From the NCBI GenBank assembly GCA_016784965.1, contig JADHTQ010000003.1, forward strand, positions 62,001 through 126,000: 64,000 nt of DNA. The letters run 5' to 3'. The notes below the pieces were generated by a model. The model saw only the letters and a program-made list of their open reading frames with translations, had not been told where the DNA came from and made no database searches. Positions 48,669 through 54,925 of this stretch are shown here, in pieces (positions within the stretch are counted from its first letter, which is position 1; every line of letters starts with the position of its first letter). The translations under genes were made by a program, and so were the position numbers. Source of the stretch: Bacteriovoracaceae bacterium (GTDB lineage: Bacteria > Bdellovibrionota > Bacteriovoracia > Bacteriovoracales > Bacteriovoracaceae).

Positions 48669-50261
48669 ATGGCCAAGGAGCTAATAATTAACCAGACGCT
48701 CAATGAGTGTCGAGCCGCATTGATTGAAAATGGTGAGATCATTGACTACGTAATGGATCGTGGGAGTGATGGTGTAGACAATAACCCCGTTGTGGGAAAT
48801 ATATACAAAGGAATTGTACTTAGAGTTTTACCCGGAATGCAGTCGGCCTTTGTCGATATAGGACACGAAAAAGCAGCTTTTTTATATGTAGATGATGCGT
48901 ATATTCCCACATTGGAAGAGCAAAGAGATATGGCCGAAAAATTACAAAAACTTCAGGAAGAAAAGATTGAGTCCAAAGAGTCCGGGGAAATTATTCCTGA
49001 TGAGCTAAGCAGCTTATCGGAATCTGTGAATTTGCGGTTTTGTTCAGATAAATCGATTGAAACCTTTTTAAAAGAGGGGCAAGAGATTTTAGTCCAGGTG
49101 TCCAAAGAGCCAATTTCAACCAAGGGCCCTCGCGTTACTAGACATATTACTTTAGCAGGGCGCCATGTGGTCTTTATGCCTTCCATTGAGCACACCGGTG
49201 TTTCAAGAAGAATTCAAGATGAAGCAGAGAGAAATCGCTTAAAAGATGTTCTCGACTCAATTCGTCCAGAGGGTAAGGGAGTTATTGCAAGGACTATCGC
49301 GGATGGCCAATCGTACAAGGTTTTAAAGTTTGATTTCAATATGTTGGTAAAAATTTGGAAAGAAATTTCTAAAAAAGCTCAAAAAAGTAAAGCGCCAGTG
49401 CTAATCCATAAGGACTTGACCTTTGTTCAAAGAATTCTAAGGGATATTACCGATGAAGAGGTTGTCGGAATTGTAGTAGATACAAAAGAAAACCTTAAGG
49501 AAGTAGAAAAATTTACCAGTAAGTATTTAACAACCCTTAAGGGTAAGGCATCTTGCTACACTGGTGACATGCCCATCTTTGAACACTATGGAATAGACCT
49601 AGAGGTTGAAAGGGGCATTAGTAACAAGGTATACCTAAGGTCTGGTGGGTCTATAAATATAGATCAAACTGAAGCCCTCGTTTCTATCGATGTAAATACC
49701 GGTAAGTTCGTTGGAAGAAAGAACTTAGAGGATACAATTGTTAGAACAAACTTAGAAGCAGTAAAAGAAATTGCCTATCAACTAAGGCTTCGCAATTGTG
49801 GTGGATTAATAATTGTAGATTTTATTGATATGGAAAAAGCTGAACATCGAGACAGTATCTATCAGGCATTGATAGAGGCGTTGAAAAAAGATAGGGCAAA
49901 AACAAATGTTCTTCCCATATCGGGGCTTGGTTTGATTGAGATGACTAGAAAAAGAACCCGGGATACATTAATTAGGATTATGTGTGACCATTGTTCTTAC
50001 TGTGAAGGGACTGGTCGTGTTAAATCTACACTGACCGTTTGTTACGAGCTAGTAAGAGAATTAATCAAGACATTGAAAAAGACTAAGGGTAATAAGGTCT
50101 TTATTTATGCTCACCCGGAAGTAACTGCACGGTTATGCGGTGAAGACCTTGATATTATTGAAAATCTCGAAAACGTATATGCTAAAAACTTGATTGTACG
50201 ATCCGAAAATAATTATCACATAGAGCAGTATGAAATATTTGCTCAGGAATTTGGTAGTTAA
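48669..50261 (+). CDS. rng: Ribonuclease G/E
   Basis: A 530-residue endonuclease that processes rRNA and degrades mRNA. The N-terminal S1 domain (NIYKGIVLRVLPGMQSAFVDIG, YVDD) is followed by the catalytic domain with the Mg-binding Asp341 (VSIDVNTG) and Asp384 (IIVDFIDM) and the Zn-link Cys pair in MCDHCSYCEGTG. Its length and lack of a long C-terminal scaffold fit RNase G rather than RNase E. It is the last ordinary chromosomal gene before the magnetosome cluster. Confidence 0.93.
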   Translation: MAKELIINQTLNECRAALIENGEIIDYVMDRGSDGVDNNPVVGNIYKGIVLRVLPGMQSAFVDIGHEKAAFLYVDDAYIPTLEEQRDMAEKLQKLQEEKIESKESGEIIPDELSSLSESVNLRFCSDKSIETFLKEGQEILVQVSKEPISTKGPRVTRHITLAGRHVVFMPSIEHTGVSRRIQDEAERNRLKDVLDSIRPEGKGVIARTIADGQSYKVLKFDFNMLVKIWKEISKKAQKSKAPVLIHKDLTFVQRILRDITDEEVVGIVVDTKENLKEVEKFTSKYLTTLKGKASCYTGDMPIFEHYGIDLEVERGISNKVYLRSGGSINIDQTEALVSIDVNTGKFVGRKNLEDTIVRTNLEAVKEIAYQLRLRNCGGLIIVDFIDMEKAEHRDSIYQALIEALKKDRAKTNVLPISGLGLIEMTRKRTRDTLIRIMCDHCSYCEGTGRVKSTLTVCYELVRELIKTLKKTKGNKVFIYAHPEVTARLCGEDLDIIENLENVYAKNLIVRSENNYHIEQYEIFAQEFGS

Positions 50262-50272
50262 CTTCGGAATAT

Positions 50273-50294
50273 TTGGCTCCCCTAAGGGAGCCAA
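50273..50294. terminator. Hairpin between rng and the mms6-like gene
   Basis: A perfect nine-pair stem, TTGGCTCCC with GGGAGCCAA, closes a CTAA loop. It lies between two convergent genes and could stop transcription both ways, though neither side has a clear U tract. It marks the boundary between the housekeeping block and the magnetosome cluster. Confidence 0.55.
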
Positions 50295-50302
50295 TAAGCT
50301 GA

Positions 50303-50683
50303 CTACTTCTTATTATTCCATGAGTGAGCTCGTATAGAAGACTTTTCTTTGTGGCTTTTAAAATATGAGTGTATAGCGACAGCTCCAACCGCAAGGCCAA
50401 CTGTTGCTAGTGCACCTATTAACATAGCGCTCCATACGCCAGTAATGGATAGACCACTACCTGCAGCTACTTTTGCAACCGCCATTTTAGTTGTGCCTAC
50501 TGCACCCTTTGCACCTGCTCCAGCTGCTTTTGCTGCACCAGCGCCAGCTCCTTTGGCAACTCCGGCTCCCTTAACTCCTCCTGCTGTAAGGCCACCTTCA
50601 GCTTCTACCGCTACTACTTTTCCACCTATCCCTCGTATTACCTCGGTTTCTACGAGTGGGTTATTCAATTGTGCTACTGGCAT
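50303..50683 (-). CDS. Mms6/MamD-like magnetosome mineral protein
   Basis: A 126-residue protein with the Mms6 plan. Residues 30-75 are a Gly/Ala/Lys-rich, low-complexity stretch (GAGVAKGAGAG and AGAGAKGAV units). Residues 82-104 are one hydrophobic helix with a VGLAVGAVAIHSYFKS end that resembles the AGAVYAYMKS end of Mms6. The short C-terminal tail is basic rather than acidic, unlike Mms6, so mineral binding may differ. Mms6 binds iron and shapes magnetite in Magnetospirillum. It is divergent from the mam operon. The GAGGGA ribosome site supports the start. Confidence 0.58.
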   Translation of the reverse strand: MPVAQLNNPLVETEVIRGIGGKVVAVEAEGGLTAGGVKGAGVAKGAGAGAAKAAGAGAKGAVGTTKMAVAKVAAGSGLSITGVWSAMLIGALATVGLAVGAVAIHSYFKSHKEKSSIRAHSWNNKK

Positions 50684-50738
50684 ATGTCCCTCTTTTATCT
50701 TATAGGTTAAACTAAATTTATTAAGTCAGATTGATTGG

Positions 50739-50753
50739 GCGTATATTATACGC
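50739..50753. promoter_or_regulatory. Palindromic operator-like site over a minus-strand -10 box
   Basis: GCGTATA and TATACGC form a perfect inverted repeat around a single T, between the divergent mms6-like gene and the mam operon. On the minus strand it contains TATAAT, a perfect -10 box for the mms6-like gene, with a weak TTGCTT 15 bases upstream. A regulator bound here would block that promoter. Confidence 0.42.
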
Positions 50754-50812
50754 TGATGAAACGGAAAGCAAGAAAACTCTGGGAAAAAACGTAATATATT
50801 TATTGGAAGTTG

Positions 50813-50841
50813 TTGACAATTAATGTTTCATACAATAAAAA
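50813..50841 (+). promoter_or_regulatory. Possible promoter of the mam operon
   Basis: A perfect TTGACA followed 17 bases later by TAAAAA (four of six -10 bases). Transcription would begin near 50,848, which favours the ATG at 50,879 as start of the first gene over the TTG at 50,855. A nearer TACAAT is only 12 bases from TTGACA and so was not chosen. Confidence 0.38.
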
Positions 50842-50878
50842 ACACTAAATTAAATTGAGCGGTAGTGTAATAGTAAAA

Positions 50879-51373
50879 ATGAAAGATAAACAAGCCAAAT
50901 TGCTTAGCAAACAAGAGAGTAGGAGAGCTTTTCGAGAAGTGCTTACTTCTAAATACAGTATAATGGCTCTTATTTTTGGTGCATTTATCTTTTCTTTAAC
51001 CGTCATTAACACTAATAAGGCGAAAAAAATTAAAGCTTTTTTATCAGAGAGAGATATAGTAGACCATTCATTTGTACATGGTCGCTTTCGGTTGAGCCGG
51101 TTTCAAGCACAACCAGGAAACACTACTCCTAAGGTGAATATTATAAACCCTTATAAAACTGTTAAGAGCAAGGCTGGTGGCAAGCGTTCATGCATATGCC
51201 CTATAGACCGTGTTGTATATGTTGATATGCAGACTTGCAAAAGTGCTTGTCCTGTCTGTCGCAAGCACCTTTTTGGCGCTGTATACGGGGGGGATGGTGC
51301 TATGAAACCAAAGATTACAACGAAGATTGCGGGTGTCAAGAAGCCAAATAAGCTACCTCAGGTAAAATTATAA
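50879..51373 (+). CDS. Membrane protein with Cys motif, first gene of the mam operon
   Basis: A 164-residue protein with one helix near residues 27-46 and a C-terminal region bearing five Cys in the pattern C-x-C-x12-C-x3-C-x2-C (CICP, then TCKSACPVC), which could bind zinc, a metal cluster or form disulfides. There is no CxxCH, so it is not a c-type cytochrome. I do not recognise it, but its position and Cys pairs suggest a magnetosome-associated protein akin to the zinc-ribbon proteins later in the operon. A TTG eight codons upstream is an alternative start. Confidence 0.55.
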   Translation: MKDKQAKLLSKQESRRAFREVLTSKYSIMALIFGAFIFSLTVINTNKAKKIKAFLSERDIVDHSFVHGRFRLSRFQAQPGNTTPKVNIINPYKTVKSKAGGKRSCICPIDRVVYVDMQTCKSACPVCRKHLFGAVYGGDGAMKPKITTKIAGVKKPNKLPQVKL

Positions 51374-51387
51374 AACAGGAAACGATA

Positions 51388-51735
51388 ATGATGAACAAGA
51401 GAACATTCCATCTTCTTTTTGGCCTAACGATGCTTGGCTTAGGAATATTTGGAATAATCGATGAATGGTACAATGTGATAGACTTTGTACTCGGCTTGTC
51501 TGCAATTGTATTAACATTGTGGGGTACTGTTCTCATTGCAGTTGGTGGAAAAAGAAGTGGATTTTCCAGAACAATTTATGTATCGATAGGATTGTTTTTA
51601 TTTTGTTTTGGTGTGTTTGGCATTTATGATGAGTGGGGAACCGTTCGCGACCTAGGGATTGGCATTATACCTGTTCTCAGTTTGATGTTTGGGACTTTAG
51701 CATTAGTTGCAGGTGTAAATCGTTTAAAAAACTAA
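51388..51735 (+). CDS. Tandem MamI-like magnetosome membrane protein
   Basis: A 115-residue protein made of two MamI-like halves. Each half has a hydrophobic helix, then an acidic aromatic turn (GIFGIIDEWYNVIDF in the first, GVFGIYDEWGTVRDL in the second) and a second helix ending near basic residues. MamI is about 70 residues in Magnetospirillum and is needed for magnetosome vesicle formation. The next gene is a single MamI-like protein with the same signature. I infer duplication and fusion. Start ATG-ATG with an AACAGGAAA site upstream. Confidence 0.65.
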   Translation: MMNKRTFHLLFGLTMLGLGIFGIIDEWYNVIDFVLGLSAIVLTLWGTVLIAVGGKRSGFSRTIYVSIGLFLFCFGVFGIYDEWGTVRDLGIGIIPVLSLMFGTLALVAGVNRLKN

Positions 51736-51758
51736 TTTAAACAAACGAAGGTACTAAT

Positions 51759-51944
51759 ATGGCACAGATAGTAACAGGTCTTTTTTTAATTGCATTTGGT
51801 TTGTGGGGAGTATTCGATGCTTGGCACTACATGGTTGATGCTTTAAAAGGTGGGTCTGGCATAGTTATGGCCATTGTAGGTGTGTTGTCACTAGCATTGG
51901 CGACAAAAAGTTCAGAGAAATTTGTTATTGGAAGAGATGAGTAA
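51759..51944 (+). CDS. mamI: MamI-like small membrane protein
   Basis: A 61-residue, two-helix protein with the MamI signature: GLFLIAFGLWGVFDAWHYMVDALKGG between the helices, and a polar C-terminal end. MamI is required for membrane invagination in Magnetospirillum. The GAAGG ribosome site lies well before the ATG, and mamA follows. The paralog just upstream is a fused double copy. The order relative to mamA is not the classical one, but the cluster context supports the call. Confidence 0.72.
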   Translation: MAQIVTGLFLIAFGLWGVFDAWHYMVDALKGGSGIVMAIVGVLSLALATKSSEKFVIGRDE

Positions 51945-51963
51945 TATTTAAGGAGCAACTTTA

Positions 51964-52647
51964 ATGAATAATAAAACAGCAGCAAGTCAAGAAAAGATGA
52001 TTCCAGATTTCGAATATGTTTTGCATTCAGCATTATTAATGATTGGAAAATGGTTTCACAGCCTTCTGACTTGGTATGAAAATCTATTTACTCTGAGTTC
52101 TACGGATCAGTTTAAAGTGTATGCCAACTTGGTAAATCATTATAGAAAAAAAGGAAAGCTTGATGAGGCTGTGGCAATGGCGAAAAAAGCTCTAAAAACT
52201 GCCGGAGCTCAGGACAAGGCTGCTGCCCAAAGAAACTTAGCAGACCTCTTTTTTGCTATTAGTGATTTTACGAACGCAAAAACTAATTATGAGATTTGTT
52301 TAAAGAAAAACAGTGCTGACTCCAAAATTAAAGTTAGATTGGCAATAATTTGCAGGAAAAATGGCGACATAGAAGGCGCGATTAAGTTTTTTGAAGAAGC
52401 ATTAGAGCTCAATGCAAAAGACCACGAAACTATGTATAACGTTGCCCAACTGTACGATAAGGCAAATAAAAGAGAAGAAGCTGTTGCTATGATTCAAAAG
52501 GCACTTGCTTTAAGCCCAAATTGTATTAGTTATCACCAGTTCTTGGGATTCCTATATGAGTCTTTAGACAAGCATCAAGACGCTCTTCCCCACTTTAAAA
52601 AGGTAATGGAATTAGAACATGCTGCTGTAGCTAACGTGGTTCAATAG
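51964..52647 (+). CDS. mamA: MamA, TPR protein of the magnetosome surface
   Basis: A 227-residue protein with at least four to five TPR repeats (KGKLDEAVAMAKKAL, NTNAKTNYEICLKK-like, NGDIEGAIKFFEEALELN, ANKREEAVAMIQKALALSP, LDKHQDALPHFKKVMEL). MamA coats the magnetosome on the cytoplasmic side and scaffolds other Mam proteins. The first 50 residues are less repetitive and include two amphipathic helices. AAGGAG precedes the ATG. mamQ follows after 11 bases, as in the classical mamA-mamQ order. Confidence 0.82.
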   Translation: MNNKTAASQEKMIPDFEYVLHSALLMIGKWFHSLLTWYENLFTLSSTDQFKVYANLVNHYRKKGKLDEAVAMAKKALKTAGAQDKAAAQRNLADLFFAISDFTNAKTNYEICLKKNSADSKIKVRLAIICRKNGDIEGAIKFFEEALELNAKDHETMYNVAQLYDKANKREEAVAMIQKALALSPNCISYHQFLGFLYESLDKHQDALPHFKKVMELEHAAVANVVQ

Positions 52648-52658
52648 GGGAGACTCAG

Positions 52659-53387
52659 GTGACCGGAAAAACAAGCCACATTATTGAACAAATATATCGT
52701 GAGGACATGTTCACTGACGATTTCAACATTGCTCAAAGAGCTTGGATTTCTCTTACCAAAAAGATTAAGAATATATTTCCTCCAGATGCCGATAGATACT
52801 TAAGTCATGCTCGCAAACTCATTCTCCTAGGTATCGTAGGTTGCTCATTTTTTATTTTTGGAGGCATTTTTTATTACAACCAGTTTTATGTTAAATATCA
52901 AGACATGCTAGCAGCAGAGAGTAAGATTCACACCTTTTTACAGAAAAGGCGCAATGTTCAATTAAATATTTCCAAGATTGTTTTTAATTACTCACAACAT
53001 GAAAGTAGTGTGTTTAAAGGGGTCGTTGCTTCTCGCCAGGCTTTTGCAACAGATGGAATGGCTAGTTTGGTTGACAAATTAAAGGACGCAAAGCAAATAC
53101 CAGATGGTGCTTCATTAGAAGGATTTATGTCGAAGATTTTTGCACTTTCTGAGCAATACCCTGATTTGAAATTAAATACGAACCTTTTAAAGTTTATTGA
53201 TGTGATTTTAGCTGTAGAAAAGAATGTAGCCGATGCAAGGGTCGAATTTAACCTTTGTCTGAATTCTTATTCAACGGTGCTTAAGACTTTTCCAGGAAAT
53301 GTTTACAATCTTTTCTTTGGATTTAAATCTAAGCCATATTATAGGGCAGCTGAAAATGCTAGAGATTTTAAAATCATCACTTACTGA
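52659..53387 (+). CDS. mamQ: MamQ, LemA-family magnetosome protein
   Basis: A 242-residue protein. One helix near residues 53-72 is followed by a helical LemA domain that closes with the family signature FPGNVYNLFFGFKSKPYY. MamQ is needed for magnetosome membrane formation in Magnetospirillum. The GTG start has a GGGGAGA ribosome site. Its 3' end overlaps the next gene's likely start by 32 bases. Position between mamA and mamB repeats the Magnetospirillum order, which makes this more than a generic LemA protein. Confidence 0.82.
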   Translation: MTGKTSHIIEQIYREDMFTDDFNIAQRAWISLTKKIKNIFPPDADRYLSHARKLILLGIVGCSFFIFGGIFYYNQFYVKYQDMLAAESKIHTFLQKRRNVQLNISKIVFNYSQHESSVFKGVVASRQAFATDGMASLVDKLKDAKQIPDGASLEGFMSKIFALSEQYPDLKLNTNLLKFIDVILAVEKNVADARVEFNLCLNSYSTVLKTFPGNVYNLFFGFKSKPYYRAAENARDFKIITY

Positions 53388-53844
53388 GCTTAAATTAAAG
53401 GCCAAGGAACACTATGTCTTTCTAGGCATGTGCTTGATTTCGGCTTGGATTGTACTGTATTCCGACTATAACTTGGCAACAGGAACCGGTAACTTAAGTT
53501 TGATGTTGTTTTTTTTAGCAAATACGTATGTACCAGCTAAGTTTTTGAGAGAGGCATTTAATTTAAAAAATGTTTCAACTTTTTTTATAACATATCTGCG
53601 TTGGCACTGTAATTTAAACATTATTGCCTTTTTAGTGGCTTGCTTACATGCATGGCTCACTAACTGGGTGAATTTCTGGCTGCAGGTATCTCTAATATTG
53701 ATGGGATGGTTAACGTTTGGGGGCTTTTTATTAAAATTTAAATATAACGCAATGGTTAAGAAGTGGGTTTATTTTTTACATGGCCAGCTCTTTTTATTTG
53801 TTATATTGGTCTATGCTCTGCTAAAAGGCCATTATGTTTTTTAA
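53356..53844 (+). CDS. Four-helix membrane protein, possible heme-b/ferric reductase-like
   Basis: About 162 residues with four predicted helices. Two helices each carry a His pair: His84 and His98 (14 apart) in one, His142 and His159 (17 apart) in the other. This resembles the di-heme b layout of ferric reductase-type or cytochrome b561-like membrane proteins, so it might move electrons across the magnetosome membrane to iron. I know of no named Mam protein in this position. The ATG chosen overlaps mamQ by 32 bases; upstream alternatives add non-conserved sequence. Confidence 0.52.
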   Translation: MLEILKSSLTELKLKAKEHYVFLGMCLISAWIVLYSDYNLATGTGNLSLMLFFLANTYVPAKFLREAFNLKNVSTFFITYLRWHCNLNIIAFLVACLHAWLTNWVNFWLQVSLILMGWLTFGGFLLKFKYNAMVKKWVYFLHGQLFLFVILVYALLKGHYVF

Positions 53845-53870
53845 AAACGATTAATTTGGAGGTTAGTTGT

Positions 53871-53978
53871 ATGGTGGGAATAGTAATGCTTATTGTGGTA
53901 GTTGTCGGGGGCGGGTATTTGTACTCTCGTATTGCAAAACTTGAAAAAGAAATAGAAACAGAGAAAGAGACAAGATAA
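53871..53978 (+). CDS. 35-residue single-pass membrane peptide
   Basis: A short ORF with a strong GGAGG ribosome site at seven bases from its ATG. Residues 2-20 are hydrophobic (VGIVMLIVVVVGGG-like), then a short charged coil (KLEKEIETEKETR). It lies in the slot held by mamR in Magnetospirillum, but the sequence is too short to claim homology. A small subunit or regulator of the neighbouring membrane protein is possible. Confidence 0.55.
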   Translation: MVGIVMLIVVVVGGGYLYSRIAKLEKEIETEKETR

Positions 53979-53992
53979 TTTAAGGAAATGAT

Positions 53993-54904
53993 GTGGCAAC
54001 TGAAGTTGATATAAGCAATACCAAATTAAAGCATAGCGCTTGTGAAAAGTGTATTAAGTCACTAGGTGCTATTAATGTTGGCGGGAACAGTTTTGTCGCT
54101 TTAGTCAAGATGTATCTCGGAATCGTTGGCGGTAGTGCCGCCCTTTTTGCCGATGGGATACACTCTTTTGGTGATGTCGCTGGCTCTATGACCATGCTTG
54201 TGGGCCTGAAAATTGTCAATAGACCAAATGATGAAAAGTACCCGTACGGATATGGTAAATTCGAATATGTTTCAGCATGTGCAATCTACTCCCTTCTATT
54301 TGGCGTAGGTGTCTATATTTTTATAATGGCAATACACCTAATTGTTTTAGGCCATGCCGTTAATCCTGATATGGTTACAGTTATAGGTGCTATGATTTCT
54401 CTAGTTGCCAATGAGCTTATGTATCGTCAAAGCTTTTGTGCTGGAAACCAGTTGCATAGTCCATCCATGATTGCCAATGCCCATGAAAAAAGAGCAGATG
54501 TGTGGTCATCACTAGCGGTTCTTCTTGGAATTGTTGGTTCTAAGTTTGGGTTGTGGTTCTTTGACCCACTGGCTGCACTATTAGTTAGTGGCTTTATTTT
54601 TAAACTAAGCCTAGAGTCGATATATCACGCTATTCATGGTCTCATGGATCACCAACTACCAGATGAGGACCACGAAATTGTGCTAAATGAATTAAGTGCA
54701 GCAGAAGGCTTTGAGGTTAGGGAAGTAAGAACGAGAGAGTTGGGTCAAAAAATAAGTGTTGAAGTGGAGCTTTTTGCACCAGCAAATAAGGCCCTTAAGG
54801 AGCTGGATGCTCTTCGAAAGGATCTTACAAGAGCAATTTTAGATAGGATAGAAAGACCAGGAGAAGTGCTATTCTATTTTTTTACAAAGAAAGTGAAACA
54901 ATAA
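53993..54904 (+). CDS. mamB: MamB, cation diffusion facilitator
   Basis: A 303-residue CDF protein, which in Magnetospirillum transports iron and is needed for vesicle formation. An N-terminal CEKC pair precedes six helices. The transport ligands are His57 and Asp61 (HSFGD) in helix 2 and Glu165 and Asp169 (EKRAD) in helix 5, close to the acidic pattern of MamB. The NELMYRQSFCAGNQLHSPSMIANA segment is nearly that of MamB. GTG start with TAAGGA upstream. Position after mamQ supports MamB over MamM. Confidence 0.8.
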   Translation: MATEVDISNTKLKHSACEKCIKSLGAINVGGNSFVALVKMYLGIVGGSAALFADGIHSFGDVAGSMTMLVGLKIVNRPNDEKYPYGYGKFEYVSACAIYSLLFGVGVYIFIMAIHLIVLGHAVNPDMVTVIGAMISLVANELMYRQSFCAGNQLHSPSMIANAHEKRADVWSSLAVLLGIVGSKFGLWFFDPLAALLVSGFIFKLSLESIYHAIHGLMDHQLPDEDHEIVLNELSAAEGFEVREVRTRELGQKISVEVELFAPANKALKELDALRKDLTRAILDRIERPGEVLFYFFTKKVKQ

Positions 54905-54925
54905 AAAGAAATTGGGGTTAAGCAA

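Noticed and set aside
50349-50705. A Pro/Ala-rich open frame opposite the mms6-like gene
   Set aside because: It is the complement of the Gly/Ala/Lys-rich coding region and lacks a ribosome site and any recognisable domain; the minus-strand gene has the Mms6 plan and a good ribosome site.
50831-50836. TACAAT as -10 box for the mam operon
   Set aside because: It is only 12 bases from TTGACA; a 17-base spacing to TAAAAA is more usual, although that box is weaker.
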